Part shown: positions 47,570 to 57,465 of the stretch, piece by piece | Position numbering within the stretch: the first letter of the stretch is position 1 | How the letters are laid out: each line of letters starts with the position of its first letter | NCBI RefSeq assembly: GCF_019204045.1 | Contig: NZ_JAGSPC010000001.1 | Coordinates: 496,001-560,000 of the forward strand | Direction: 5' to 3' | DNA: 64,000 nucleotides | Origin: Erythrobacter crassostreae | GTDB lineage: Bacteria; Pseudomonadota; Alphaproteobacteria; Sphingomonadales; Sphingomonadaceae | The notes under the pieces: generated by a model | Databases searched by the model: none | What the model saw: only the letters and a program-made list of their open reading frames with translations | What the model was told of the DNA's origin: nothing | Made by a program: the position numbers and the translations under genes

Positions 47570-48316
47570 ATGAAAATCCTCGTCCCCGTTAAACGGGTGA
47601 TCGATTACAACGTAAAGCCGCGCGTCAAAGCAGACGGCTCAGGCGTTGATCTTGCCAACGTCAAGATGAGCATGAACCCGTTTGATGAGATCGCTGTCGA
47701 AGAGGCGATCCGCATCAAGGAAGCGGGCAAGGCCGAAGAAATCATCGCTGTGTCGGTTGGTCCGGCAAAAGCACAAGAAACGCTGCGCACTGCCCTAGCG
47801 ATGGGTGCAGACCGCGCGATTCTGGTCGAGACTGACGAAGAAATTGAGCCGCTGGCCGTTGCCAAAATTCTGAAAGCAATCGCTGAAGAAGAACAGCCGG
47901 GCCTCGTCCTGCTGGGCAAGCAGTCGATCTCTGATGATAGCAACCAGACCGGCCAGATGCTCGCGGCTCTGATGGGCCGTCCACAAGGTACCTTCGCCAA
48001 CACCGTCGAAGTTGACGGCGATGCAGTTGTCGTGAAACGTGAGATTGATGGCGGTCTTGAAACCGTAAAACTGACGATGCCTGCCATCGTTACGACCGAT
48101 CTTCGCCTGAACGAGCCGCGCTATGCTTCGCTGCCGAACATTATGAAGGCTAAGAAAAAGCAGCTCGATGCCAAGACACCGGCCGATTACGGCGTCGACA
48201 TCGCTCCGCGCCTCACCACCACCAACGTCTCCGAACCGCCCGTCCGTCAGGCCGGTGAAAAGGTCGAAGACGTCGCCGCTCTGGTCGAAAAGATCAAAGC
48301 GCTGGGCATCGCGTAA
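47570..48316 (+). CDS. etfB: Electron transfer flavoprotein beta subunit
   Basis: A 248-residue subunit that binds AMP and, with EtfA, carries electrons from acyl-CoA dehydrogenases to the ETF:quinone oxidoreductase. N-terminus [17 protein letters not shown], the [10 protein letters not shown] loop and the A-K-K-K recognition-loop region match. AAAGGAAATCTC precedes the ATG. It is paired with etfA and sits behind the palindrome at 47481. Confidence 0.95.
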   Translation: MKILVPVKRVIDYNVKPRVKADGSGVDLANVKMSMNPFDEIAVEEAIRIKEAGKAEEIIAVSVGPAKAQETLRTALAMGADRAILVETDEEIEPLAVAKILKAIAEEEQPGLVLLGKQSISDDSNQTGQMLAALMGRPQGTFANTVEVDGDAVVVKREIDGGLETVKLTMPAIVTTDLRLNEPRYASLPNIMKAKKKQLDAKTPADYGVDIAPRLTTTNVSEPPVRQAGEKVEDVAALVEKIKALGIA

Positions 48317-48346
48317 GCGCTGCGAGTAGGAAAGGACACACAGACA

Positions 48347-49276
48347 ATGAACACTCTGGTTCTGGTCGAACACGACAATTCGAGCGTCAACGACGCAACC
48401 CTCGCGGTGGTTACCGCCGCAGCGCAAATGGGCGATGTCACTGCGCTGGTCGCTGGTCACGATTGCGGCGGCGCTGCCGAAGCGGCCGCAAAGATCGCAG
48501 GCGTTTCAAAGGTGCTGAAGGCCGACGATGCAGCTTACGCTGCAGGTCTGGCTGAAAACGTAGCACCACTGGCTGCGGGTATCATGGCCGATTACGATGC
48601 GTTCCTCGCTCCGGCGACGACATCGGGCAAAAACATCGCACCGCGTGTCGCCGCGCACCTCGATGTAATGCAAATTTCCGACATTCTTTCGGTCGAAGGC
48701 GACAAGACTTTCACCCGCCCAATTTATGCCGGTAACGCAATCGCAACGGTGCAGTCCTCCGATGCCAAGCTGGTGATCACCGTTCGCGGCACCGCGTTTG
48801 AGAAAGCGGCAACCGAAGGCGGCTCAGCTGCAATCGAAGACGCAAGCGGCCCAGGCGATGCAGGCACATCCAGCTTTGTCTCGCGCGAAGTCGCTAAGAG
48901 CGAACGCCCTGAGCTGACAGCCGCGAAAGTCATCGTATCAGGCGGCCGCGCGCTGAAAGACGGCGAGACGTTCGAAAGCGTCATCAACCCGCTCGCTGAC
49001 AAGCTTGGCGCGGCAATCGGCGCATCACGTGCAGCCGTCGATGCGGGCTATGTCCCGAACGACTATCAGGTCGGCCAAACCGGTAAGATCGTCGCTCCCG
49101 AAGTGTATATCGCGATCGGTATTTCGGGCGCGATCCAGCACCTTGCCGGCATGAAGGACTCCAAAGTCATCATCGCCATCAACAAAGACGAAGACGCCCC
49201 GATCTTCCAAGTCGCGGATATTGGCCTCGTCGCTGATCTCTTCAACGCCGTGCCGGAACTCACCAACGCGTTGTAA
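48347..49276 (+). CDS. etfA: Electron transfer flavoprotein alpha subunit
   Basis: A 309-residue FAD-binding subunit. The C-terminal FAD signature is present: [10 protein letters not shown] and [16 protein letters not shown], then [10 protein letters not shown]. Starts 30 bp after etfB with AAAGGA upstream. A terminator follows immediately. Confidence 0.96.
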   Translation: MNTLVLVEHDNSSVNDATLAVVTAAAQMGDVTALVAGHDCGGAAEAAAKIAGVSKVLKADDAAYAAGLAENVAPLAAGIMADYDAFLAPATTSGKNIAPRVAAHLDVMQISDILSVEGDKTFTRPIYAGNAIATVQSSDAKLVITVRGTAFEKAATEGGSAAIEDASGPGDAGTSSFVSREVAKSERPELTAAKVIVSGGRALKDGETFESVINPLADKLGAAIGASRAAVDAGYVPNDYQVGQTGKIVAPEVYIAIGISGAIQHLAGMKDSKVIIAINKDEDAPIFQVADIGLVADLFNAVPELTNAL

Positions 49277-49303
49277 TTGCAAAAAACCTGTAGGTTGATC
49301 AAA

Positions 49304-49340
49304 GCCTCCGCCGCGCTACCATGCACGGCGGAGGTTTTGT
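49304..49340 (+). terminator. Intrinsic terminator of etfBA carrying the next gene's SD
   Basis: CCTCCGCCG (49305-49313) and CGGCGGAGG (49326-49334) form a perfect 9-bp stem, extended by A-T pairs, around a 12-base loop and followed by TTTTGTTT. The 3' arm contains GGAGG (49330-49334), eight bases before the ATG of the TonB-C gene. Confidence 0.85.
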
Positions 49341-49342
49341 TT

Positions 49343-50260
49343 ATGGTCCGTATTTTTCTATCTTTTGGTATTGCGGTTTCGTTTCTTGCAGCCACGCCTG
49401 CAAGCGCCGCGCTGGAGCTTGAGCCCAGCTCAGAATGGCAACTGCGCCAATATGATGACAAGTGCCGGATGACGCGCAAATTCGGCGATGGTGAGGACAA
49501 TGTAACTCTCTGGATCGATAAGGGTGGTTCTGGTCGCTACGTGAACTTAACAGCTATCGGACGCCCATTCCGCAGCCCATATGGGTCGCGAACCAAGATT
49601 TCTTTTCAGCCGGGAGAACCGATCAATAGGGGTTTCCTGAGAAGTACATCAAGCAAAGGGCGGCCGGTTCTAACCATGTTCGGTGTGGCCCCCATAGAGT
49701 TTGCAAAGTTGTCAGTAGCAGAAAAGGGCAACGACGACTCTGAGGAAACCGTCGACCTCAAAAGTAGTGACGATTCCGAATTCGCACCTCCTGAAGTTCT
49801 CGAAAAGAGGTACAATTCGTTGCAATCGCTGAACCTGTCAGGCGCGCTCGTGCAAGAAGTTTCGCTGAAAACAGGTGGCATGGGGACCATGATGCAGCAA
49901 CTGCAGCAATGCGCTACCAAACTGATAGAAACGCGGTCGAAAACTCCTGCAGGGGAAACGAAAAAGGGCAAAGGCGCGCGGGATCGTGACACCGCTACTT
50001 GGGCGCAGAAGATCCAAGCGAATTACCCTACATATCTGCTTAAGGAGATGGCCCAAAGTACCGTTGGCGTTAGAGTGCAGATAAACCCAGAAGGCCGTGC
50101 GACTTTCTGCGAAGTCTTGCAGCACAGTGGCCCAGCGGGTTTTAACGATGCGGCGTGCCTCGCCATGATTCGTTATTCGCGGTTTCATCCCGCGATCAAT
50201 GAAGACGGAGACCCTGTTTGGGGCACATATCAAACTCGGGTTACCTATCGCATTAACTAA
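49343..50260 (+). CDS. TonB C-terminal domain protein (periplasmic)
   Basis: A 305-residue exported protein: signal peptide [16 protein letters not shown] ending A-S-A-A, a central region of no known family, and a C-terminal TonB-C-like domain ([27 protein letters not shown]). A cleavable signal and no Pro-rich span or lasting anchor argue against a classical TonB. Such single-domain proteins are abundant in sphingomonads. GGAGG of the terminator is the likely SD. Confidence 0.78.
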   Translation: MVRIFLSFGIAVSFLAATPASAALELEPSSEWQLRQYDDKCRMTRKFGDGEDNVTLWIDKGGSGRYVNLTAIGRPFRSPYGSRTKISFQPGEPINRGFLRSTSSKGRPVLTMFGVAPIEFAKLSVAEKGNDDSEETVDLKSSDDSEFAPPEVLEKRYNSLQSLNLSGALVQEVSLKTGGMGTMMQQLQQCATKLIETRSKTPAGETKKGKGARDRDTATWAQKIQANYPTYLLKEMAQSTVGVRVQINPEGRATFCEVLQHSGPAGFNDAACLAMIRYSRFHPAINEDGDPVWGTYQTRVTYRIN

Positions 50261-50272
50261 GAGGTTATGGCC

Positions 50273-51565
50273 TCACATAAAGCTCACGATAAAGTGCAGT
50301 GTCATGCCGACGAGCCCGCCCACCAACGTGCCGTTGATACGGATAAATTGAAGGTCGCGGCCAACCGCACTTTCGATGCGTCCTGTGATCGTCGTTGCAT
50401 CCCAGCGTTTGACCGTTTCTGAGACCAGAGTGACGATTTCGGTGCCGTAACGGGTCGCCACACCCACCGCAGTACGGCGCGCAAAGCGGTTGATCTGCAT
50501 TTGCAAACGCGCATCGCTGGCCAGCGCTTTGCCCAGATCGGCAAGCCCGTTGCGCATTTCGATGCCCAGCCCGCTATCGGCCTCGCGCGCGCGGCGGATC
50601 AGTGATTGGCGGATACGCTCCCAAACGCCCATCCACCATTCGGCCACCGCCGGATTTTCGATGAGGTCACGCTTCATCTCCTCGACCCGCTCGCGGGTTT
50701 CCGGGTCGTGTTGAAGATCCTGAGCCAATTTCTCGAGGCCCTCTTCGATTTTGAAGCGCAGCGGGTGATAGGGATCGACCAGCACCTCGGCCAGCAATTT
50801 ATAGAGACCGTCCAGCACGCTCGCTGAAATCCGCTCGTCCAGCCCCGTCCAGCGCAGCACAGAATTGGCTCGTTTATGGATGATGTCTTTGACCATCTCT
50901 TCATTGTCTTCGAGGGTCAGACCGGTCCATCGCACGATCCCGTCAATAAGCGGCCTGTGCTGCCTATCAGCCATCGCGCTCTCGAGCATGCGCCCGGCCA
51001 GTGGTGACACATCCAGCTTTTGCAGCTGGCTCGCGAGGCCCGATCGCATTTGATTACCGAGCCTGTCAGGATCGAGCGATTCGAGCACTTCGGCGAGCAT
51101 TTCTGCCGCGCCGCCAGTGATACGTGACCTGGTATCATCGCCGCCTTCTTCGGGGCTCGCGATGAGAAAATCGCCCACCGCGCGCGCGACATTCATGCCC
51201 GACATACGCCGCGCTACAACTGCGGGGGTCAGAAAGTTCTCACGCAGAAACTGCGCCATTGTATCGGCAATACGATCTTTGTTCTCAGGAATGATCGCGG
51301 TGTGCGGGATCGGCAGGCCGAGCGGATGCCGGAACAGCGCGGTGACAGCAAACCAGTCTGCCAGACCGCCAACCATAGCCGCCTCGGCGAAGGCATTGAC
51401 GTAGCCCCAAGCCGGATGGCCGCCCTCTGACAAAGCATGGGTCGAGAAAAACAAAACGGCCATAGCAACCAGCATGCCGGTCGCCGTCCAGCGCATACGC
51501 TTGGCACGATCAGCGGTCAGCGGGCCGCCGCCAAATGCAAGGGGAACAGAGCGAACCTCGGACAT
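50273..51565 (-). CDS. DUF445 membrane protein (YjiN family)
   Basis: A 430-residue protein with a membrane segment near residues 28-45, then the DUF445 signature A-E-A-A-M-V-G-G-L-A-D-W-F-A-V-T-A-L-F and H-T-A-I-I-P, a long alpha-helical region, and a C-terminal membrane segment (L-V-G-G-L-V-G-M-T-L-H). No molecular function is established. Convergent with the TonB-C gene after 12 bp. Confidence 0.88.
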   Translation of the reverse strand: MSEVRSVPLAFGGGPLTADRAKRMRWTATGMLVAMAVLFFSTHALSEGGHPAWGYVNAFAEAAMVGGLADWFAVTALFRHPLGLPIPHTAIIPENKDRIADTMAQFLRENFLTPAVVARRMSGMNVARAVGDFLIASPEEGGDDTRSRITGGAAEMLAEVLESLDPDRLGNQMRSGLASQLQKLDVSPLAGRMLESAMADRQHRPLIDGIVRWTGLTLEDNEEMVKDIIHKRANSVLRWTGLDERISASVLDGLYKLLAEVLVDPYHPLRFKIEEGLEKLAQDLQHDPETRERVEEMKRDLIENPAVAEWWMGVWERIRQSLIRRAREADSGLGIEMRNGLADLGKALASDARLQMQINRFARRTAVGVATRYGTEIVTLVSETVKRWDATTITGRIESAVGRDLQFIRINGTLVGGLVGMTLHFIVSFM

Positions 51566-51623
51566 GCGTGGCTATCTGCCCGAAGCACAGTGAATAGTCA
51601 TGCCTGACTTCGTAAAAGCACGA

Positions 51624-54600
51624 TTATTCAGCAGGCTCGGCCCCGGGCGGAAGGCGGGTTGCGGGCACAGGCGAAGCGCCGGGATTGCCCGGAAACGGCA
51701 CATCTGGCACTGGTGCATCATCTGCCGGACCATACGGCTTCGTATCGTCGCCGGGCTTGTAAGTCAGCATCCGCTCTCGCAGCCAAGGACCAACGCGGCG
51801 TTCGAAACCATCAGCGAGACTGAAACCTGCAGGCACGATCACCAGCGTCAGGATGGTCGACATGATCAATCCGCCGATAACAACGATGCCCATCGGTTGG
51901 CGCCAAGCACCGTCGCCGCTGAGCGATATCGCAGTCGGAACCATACCCGCCGTCATAGCAACGGTCGTCATTACAATCGGTTGTGCCCGCTTGTGTCCAG
52001 CCTCCATGATGGCTTCCAGCTTGGATGTCCCGCGAGCCATTTCCTCAATCGCAAAGTCAATCAGCAGGATCGAGTTCTTCGACACGATACCAAGGAGCAA
52101 AAGGATACCGATATAAACCGGCATACTTTGCGCCATACCAACCAGCCATACCAGCAAGATGCCGCCGAGCGGTGCAAGAGCCAGCGAGGTCATATTGACC
52201 AGCGGACTCATCAGACGCTTGTAGAGCAGGACGAGGCAGGCAAACACCAGCAACACGCCAGCGATAATGGCGATGATCAGGTTCTGAATTAGCTCCTGCT
52301 GCCACTCATCCTCGCCCACGACATCGCGGATCACGCCGGTCGGCAATTCTTGCAAGATTGGAAGCGCATCGACCTGTTGCTGCGCCTCACCTTTCAGCAC
52401 TCCCGCAGCGAGATCAGCGCCAACTAGCGTTCGGCGGTTCTGGTTGTAACGCTGAATCGCAGTCGGGCCCGATCCGAATGAGATATCCGCGACTTGGCTA
52501 AGAGGAACGGTGCCACCAGTAGACGTTTGCACCGGCAGATTTTCAATCGTTGTCATGCTGGTCCGCGCTTCTTCCGACAGCTTGACCTTGATCGGGATCT
52601 GTCGGTCCGACAGTGAGAAACGAGCCGCATTCTGCTCAATCTCACCAAGCGTCGCGATACGGATCGTTTGCGAAAGCGCGATTGTCGAGATGCCTAGTTC
52701 AGCGGCGATCTCTTCCCGCGGCGTGATAATGATCTCAGGCCGGTTGAGATCAGCGCTGATGCGCGGCGCGACGAGACTGTCGAGGCCCTTCATCTGCTCG
52801 ACGAGTTTGGCTGCCGTATCATCCAGAAGCTCAGGATCGGAGCCTGCCAACATGATCGTCAGATCGCGGCCAGAGCCGAAGCCGCCCGACTGGGAACGGA
52901 ACCGGACGCGGGCATCGGCAATACTTGCCAATTGCGGCGCAACTTCACGCTCGAATTCGATCGAAGTCCGCTCACGGTCATCGTAGAGTTTGATGAAGAT
53001 CGTAGAGTTGCCAATGCGAATACGTTGAAGCATCCGCTCGACCTCGGGCTGCTCCTCAAGCAAAGCATAGACGCGATCAGAAACCACTTTCGTACCTGCC
53101 AGAGTGGTGCCGGGCACCATCTCGATTTCAATCGTAGAGTTTTCATCGTCGATTGTCGGTTGGAATTGTCCCGGGATTTGACCGAACAGCAGGACCGTAA
53201 TCAGCAATGAGAACCAGCCCATGCCAAGCATCCAAATGCGGTGATCGTAAAAGCGTGCGGCCATGTACTTTACGCTTTGGCCAAAGCGTCCGCCCAGCTT
53301 GCTGAGCAGCTCGATCAACTTGAACACCAGCCAGCCCGCCACAAAAGCGAGCACGGAAACAAACAGGACCAGCACGATATCGAATGTCTTCGACACTAGG
53401 AAATGCGATGTGCTGTTTGGATCGCTGGACACCGCTTCTGCCGCGGTTTTCGGAATGTCGAACTCGGCAATGGCTCCAAAGCTGGTGAACATCGCAAACG
53501 CCGTTGCGCCAAGCAGCAAGAGCACGGTGAGCAATAGGCCAAGGACATAACCGAAGCGGAACCGCGGCCCCTCCAACCCTTCGCGGCGGCTACGCATCTT
53601 TCCGCGGTCAAGAGTCCAGCCGAGCACGGACATATACCGTTCCATCATCGGACCTTCACCGTGGGTTGCGTGGCCCTTCGCCGAGAGGAAGTATGCGGCC
53701 ATTAACGGCGTTATCATCCGCGCCACAGCCAGCGACATCAGCACGGCGACAACAACTGTCAGACCAAAGTTCTGGAAAAACTGGCCGGAAATCCCCGGCA
53801 TCAATCCCACAGGCAGGAACACCGCGACAATACAGAAACTGGTTGCCACCACAGGCAGACCAATCTCATCAGCGGCATCGATACTGGCCTGATAGGCGGT
53901 CTTACCCATCCTCATATGCCGCACGATATTCTCGATCTCCACGATCGCATCATCGACCAGCACGCCCGCGACAAGACCCAGGGCCAGGAGCGATAGGAAG
54001 TTCAGGTTGAACCCGAGCAGATCCATGAAGAAGAATGTCGGAATTGCGGAAAGCGGGATTGCAACCGCGCTGATAAATGTCGCGCGCCAGTCACGTAGGA
54101 ACAGAAAGACGACCACGATGGCGAGCAACGCGCCCTCTACAAGCGCTCGCATGGAGCTCTTATACTGACCGTCTGTATAGGCGGTGCTGGTGAACATCTT
54201 GATGAAGCGGACGCCTTCGGTTTCAGCTTCGATTTTGTCCATCTCCGCAAGGGCGGCGTCATAAACCGTAAGATCAGAGGCCCCGCGCGCGCGGTTCATG
54301 AAGAAATTGACAACTTCGCGGTCACCGACTTCGCTGACTGAGTTTCGTTCGGCAAATCCGTCTCGAACCGTAGCCACATCTGCCAAGCGCACCGTACGGC
54401 CACCGCCCAGCTGAAGTTGGCGCTGCGAAAGTTCAAACGCAGTGTCATCATTGCCAAGGACACGCAGCGATTGCCGGGTACCGCCAACCTCGGCGAGGCC
54501 GCCTGCAGCGTTGACGTTGGAGACACGCAGGACCGAGTTAATCTGCGACGCAGTGACACCGAGTGCCTGCATTTTGGCCGGATCGAGGATCACCTCAATC

Positions 54601-55157
54601 TCACGGTTTACACCGCCAAAACGGCCAACCTCGGCCATCCCTTCGATTTTGAGTAACCGTTTAGAAACGGTGTCATCGACGAACCAACTCAATTGCTCGA
54701 TCGTCATATCATCGGCTTCAACCGCGATATAGCCGATTGGATCTCCTGCAACGTCGACCTTTGAGACGCGCGGCTCCAAAATGCCGTCGGGCAAGCTTCC
54801 GCGAATACCCGAAATGGCTGTTTCGACCTCGTTGACCGCTTCAATAATCTCGGTGCCGATTTCAAATTCGACAAATGTCCGCGAATTGCCTTCACTTGCG
54901 GTCGACTGCAGTGAATTCACTCCGTTGATTGAGCGGAGCGCGCTCTCGACCCGCTGGGTGATCTGGTTTTCGATTTCAGTCGGCGCAGCGCCAGGCTGCG
55001 ATATGCTGACAATGACCGCAGGAAATTCGACGTCGGGGTTGTTGGTGACGTCCATGCGCAGAAAGCTGACGATGCCGGCGAACAAAAGCGCGGTGAACAT
55101 CACCAGAGGGATCACCGGATTGCGGATCGACCAGGCGGATAGATTTCTGAAGTTCAT
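51624..55157 (-). CDS. RND efflux permease with extra two-helix insertion
   Basis: A 1177-residue AcrB/HAE1-type permease, over 100 residues longer than usual. TM1 is near 13-32; the TM4 proton-relay Asp pair is G-V-L-V-D-D-A-I (402-403); TM10 keeps the Lys in G-I-V-S-K-N-S. Between TM6 (about 460-485) and TM7 (about 641-660) lie two further hydrophobic segments at about 536-556 and 593-617 joined by a polar loop. Acts with the adaptor encoded upstream (45 bp). A TolC-type outer-membrane gene is not in the window. Substrate unknown. Confidence 0.92.
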   Translation of the reverse strand: MNFRNLSAWSIRNPVIPLVMFTALLFAGIVSFLRMDVTNNPDVEFPAVIVSISQPGAAPTEIENQITQRVESALRSINGVNSLQSTASEGNSRTFVEFEIGTEIIEAVNEVETAISGIRGSLPDGILEPRVSKVDVAGDPIGYIAVEADDMTIEQLSWFVDDTVSKRLLKIEGMAEVGRFGGVNREIEVILDPAKMQALGVTASQINSVLRVSNVNAAGGLAEVGGTRQSLRVLGNDDTAFELSQRQLQLGGGRTVRLADVATVRDGFAERNSVSEVGDREVVNFFMNRARGASDLTVYDAALAEMDKIEAETEGVRFIKMFTSTAYTDGQYKSSMRALVEGALLAIVVVFLFLRDWRATFISAVAIPLSAIPTFFFMDLLGFNLNFLSLLALGLVAGVLVDDAIVEIENIVRHMRMGKTAYQASIDAADEIGLPVVATSFCIVAVFLPVGLMPGISGQFFQNFGLTVVVAVLMSLAVARMITPLMAAYFLSAKGHATHGEGPMMERYMSVLGWTLDRGKMRSRREGLEGPRFRFGYVLGLLLTVLLLLGATAFAMFTSFGAIAEFDIPKTAAEAVSSDPNSTSHFLVSKTFDIVLVLFVSVLAFVAGWLVFKLIELLSKLGGRFGQSVKYMAARFYDHRIWMLGMGWFSLLITVLLFGQIPGQFQPTIDDENSTIEIEMVPGTTLAGTKVVSDRVYALLEEQPEVERMLQRIRIGNSTIFIKLYDDRERTSIEFEREVAPQLASIADARVRFRSQSGGFGSGRDLTIMLAGSDPELLDDTAAKLVEQMKGLDSLVAPRISADLNRPEIIITPREEIAAELGISTIALSQTIRIATLGEIEQNAARFSLSDRQIPIKVKLSEEARTSMTTIENLPVQTSTGGTVPLSQVADISFGSGPTAIQRYNQNRRTLVGADLAAGVLKGEAQQQVDALPILQELPTGVIRDVVGEDEWQQELIQNLIIAIIAGVLLVFACLVLLYKRLMSPLVNMTSLALAPLGGILLVWLVGMAQSMPVYIGILLLLGIVSKNSILLIDFAIEEMARGTSKLEAIMEAGHKRAQPIVMTTVAMTAGMVPTAISLSGDGAWRQPMGIVVIGGLIMSTILTLVIVPAGFSLADGFERRVGPWLRERMLTYKPGDDTKPYGPADDAPVPDVPFPGNPGASPVPATRLPPGAEPAE

Positions 55158-55202
55158 GTCTGGCCTGCCTGCTTGCTACGCTGCCGCAAAGTGATGCAGC
55201 GA

Positions 55203-56453
55203 TTAATCTGAGTTACTCTCTGAATCGTCTTCGGATGCTTCTACCGCTTCTGCGCTCGCCAACTGCTCGCCTTCGCGCCGCGGTTTAACTGTCTCGCCCG
55301 GGTTAAGGAAGCCGCCAGCACGCAGGACAACCTGCTCGGTGCCCGACAGACCATCGGTGATCGTAAGGCCTTGCGCTGTGACCATGCCTGTTGTCACAGA
55401 CTGGCGTTTGGCGGTGTTGTCATCACCGACAACGTAGACAAAGCTGCCATCATCATCTGACAAGACTGCGCTTTCAGGCAACACCGTTGCTGTCATCGTT
55501 CCGCTTTGTATCCGTGCTGTGGCAAAGCCACCGGGGCGAAGTTCGCGCGCGAAAGGCAGCGCGATGCGCGCGGTGCCTTGGCGGCTTTGCGGATCGATCA
55601 CAGGCGAAAGCTGCCAAACTTGGCCCTGAAAACTTTTATCGGTCCCGGTCGGAGTAACATCGGCCATTACGCCTTGTGAAAGGCTGGCGAGCTGGGTTTC
55701 TCCAACCTGTGCCAGCATTTCCATTTCGCCTCCGCGCGCGATGCGGAACAATGACGGTGTGCCGCCGCTAACAGTCTGTCCAGGCTCGACATTGCGCTCA
55801 AGAACATAACCTGAGGCAGGTGCTACGACATTTAGACGGGCGTTTCTTGCGCGCAGTTCGGAAAGCTGGGCTTGGGCCACTTTCACGCGGGCACTCGCAG
55901 CATCACGGGTTGCAGTGAGGCGATCAACGTCAGCCTTCGACACAAATCCCCGCTCGACCAGCTGCAATGAGCGATCAAGGTTTGATTGCGCAAGCTCGGC
56001 ATCTGCCCTGGCGACTTCAATCTGGGCAGCTTGCGCTGCGGCTTGCTGGTTTTGAACCGAACGATCAACAACGGCCAGAACCTGTTCCTGACGAACCCAG
56101 TCACCAGCATCGACTGGGACCGAAATCACACGGCCGCCCTCACCCACAATGCCGACCGGCATTTCGCGGCGCGCAGCGATTGTGCCCGGTACTTCGACCA
56201 CTCCATTGATTGTGGTCTGGCCGGGCGCGATAACAGTAACGACAGGGGCCTGTTCATTTTCATCGCCCGCCGCAACAGGAGTGCCGCCCGCGAAGGCGAA
56301 ATATGCGGCCACGGCCAGCAATAGGCCGAACACAATGAGCGCGCCGATAAGTACGGCACGCGTCGTGCCCGACATGCCCGCTCGCCGCGCGGCTGAGACA
56401 TCAGCAGGGATATTCTCCGCTGCTTCAGCTTTGATTGTCGTCTCGTAATTCAT
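55203..56453 (-). CDS. RND efflux periplasmic adaptor
   Basis: A 416-residue membrane-fusion protein: N-terminal anchor (A-V-L-I-G-A-L-I-V-F-G-L-L-L-A-V), lipoyl/barrel-sandwich start I-N-G-V-V-E-V-P-G, an alpha-helical hairpin rich in Ala/Gln, and the second lipoyl half V-V-A-P-A-S-G-Y-V-L. The acidic Ser-rich tail (E-D-D-S-E-S-N-S-D) is unusual. ATG 56453 is chosen; 33 upstream residues have no family match. First gene of the two-gene pump operon. Confidence 0.92.
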   Translation of the reverse strand: MNYETTIKAEAAENIPADVSAARRAGMSGTTRAVLIGALIVFGLLLAVAAYFAFAGGTPVAAGDENEQAPVVTVIAPGQTTINGVVEVPGTIAARREMPVGIVGEGGRVISVPVDAGDWVRQEQVLAVVDRSVQNQQAAAQAAQIEVARADAELAQSNLDRSLQLVERGFVSKADVDRLTATRDAASARVKVAQAQLSELRARNARLNVVAPASGYVLERNVEPGQTVSGGTPSLFRIARGGEMEMLAQVGETQLASLSQGVMADVTPTGTDKSFQGQVWQLSPVIDPQSRQGTARIALPFARELRPGGFATARIQSGTMTATVLPESAVLSDDDGSFVYVVGDDNTAKRQSVTTGMVTAQGLTITDGLSGTEQVVLRAGGFLNPGETVKPRREGEQLASAEAVEASEDDSESNSD

Positions 56454-56652
56454 CGCGGTTGGCCTCTTGCAGGGCTGAATAATGCGCTGGCTCAAATTTT
56501 TGTTCCAGCGAAATGGTGCGAGTGTATTACCGGCATAACTCACCAAGTGCAATAGGGCTTAGGCCTGAGGTATTGATGGCGCAATGCGGGGTTCGACTGA
56601 CGACTTTGAGCTTAGACGAAGGGCGAGCGGCGCTTTTTCACTGCACGAAGCT

Positions 56653-56689
56653 CAAAGGGCGGCGCAGCCAATAGCCGCACCGCCCTTTG
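56653..56689. terminator. GC-rich hairpin between GlsB-type and adaptor genes
   Basis: CAAAGGGCGG and CCGCCCTTTG form a perfect 10-bp stem around a 17-base loop, 40 bp past the GlsB-type stop. The T content after it on the minus strand is poor, so termination strength is uncertain. Confidence 0.5.
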
Positions 56690-56728
56690 TATTGATCCAC
56701 AACGTCTAAAAGACGCCTGCTTTTGAAA

Positions 56729-56992
56729 TTAGCGAACGCGTCCGCGCTGGATTAGGTTGATCACGCCAAGCAGCACAACAGCGCCGACAACAGCGACGAT
56801 CAAACCGGTGATCGAGAATTCCTGCACACTTCCAGCGATGCCGAATTGATTTGCGATCAAGTTGCCCACAACGGATCCAACACAGCCAACAACGATGTTC
56901 CAAAAAATGCCCATCGACGCATCACGGTTCATCACCATGCTAGCCAGCCAACCGGCAACGCCGCCTACGATCAGTGCGATAATCCAACCCAT
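56729..56992 (-). CDS. GlsB/YeaQ/YmgE stress-response membrane protein
   Basis: An 87-residue protein with three hydrophobic segments and the family's G-G-V-A-G-W-L-A-S and V-V-G-C-V-G-S-V-V-G motifs. The family is induced by acid or envelope stress; molecular function is unknown. AACAGGAGG precedes the ATG. Monocistronic. Confidence 0.88.
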   Translation of the reverse strand: MGWIIALIVGGVAGWLASMVMNRDASMGIFWNIVVGCVGSVVGNLIANQFGIAGSVQEFSITGLIVAVVGAVVLLGVINLIQRGRVR

Positions 56993-57115
56993 ATTCCAAC
57001 CTCCTGTTATTTTCTCAATGGCTTACGCGTCTACAATGCAGAAAACGCAAGCGTGTTCCCAGCTTGTGCGGGAAAATACGAAGGCTTGTCCAGTTTGAAT
57101 CTGCCGCAAACGACA

Positions 57116-57147
57116 AACGGGGCCGGTCCAATAGGACCAGCCCCGTT
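57116..57147 (-). terminator. Intrinsic terminator of sciP
   Basis: A 14-bp stem (one mismatch) of AACGGGGC-type sequence around an AATA loop, 18 bp past the sciP stop on the minus strand and followed by TGTCGTTTG. Confidence 0.7.
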
Positions 57148-57165
57148 CGACAATAGCAGAAATTT

Positions 57166-57465
57166 TTAGTACTTCAGTTGGCGCTCATATAGATCGCGAT
57201 AGTGCTGAATACGGGTCACGCGCAGGCCCTGCATGCCTGAGCGATCAACCGCGCGCTGCCAAGAAGCGAACTCCTCAAGGGTGAGGCCGTAACGCTCGAG
57301 CACTTCGTCGATCGTCAACAAACCGCCATTTACTGCCGCGACCACTTCGGCCTTACGCCGAACAACCCAGCGCTTCGTCTTAGGCGAAGGCAGGTCCTTA
57401 ATCGTAAGCGGCTCGCCGAGCGGGCCGATCACTTGTGCAGGGCGGATGTCTTGGTTTTCAATCAT
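57166..57465 (-). CDS. sciP: CtrA inhibitor SciP (DUF1153)
   Basis: A 99-residue helix-turn-helix protein. It carries I-G-P-L-G-E-P-L-T, R-W-V-V-R-R-K-A-E-V-V-A-A-V and L-T-L-E-E-F-A-S-W-Q-R-A, the SciP core. In Caulobacter SciP binds CtrA at promoters and blocks its transcription after DNA replication begins. The start overlaps the preceding gene by ATGA, so it is the second gene of a two-gene unit. Confidence 0.92.
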   Translation of the reverse strand: MIENQDIRPAQVIGPLGEPLTIKDLPSPKTKRWVVRRKAEVVAAVNGGLLTIDEVLERYGLTLEEFASWQRAVDRSGMQGLRVTRIQHYRDLYERQLKY

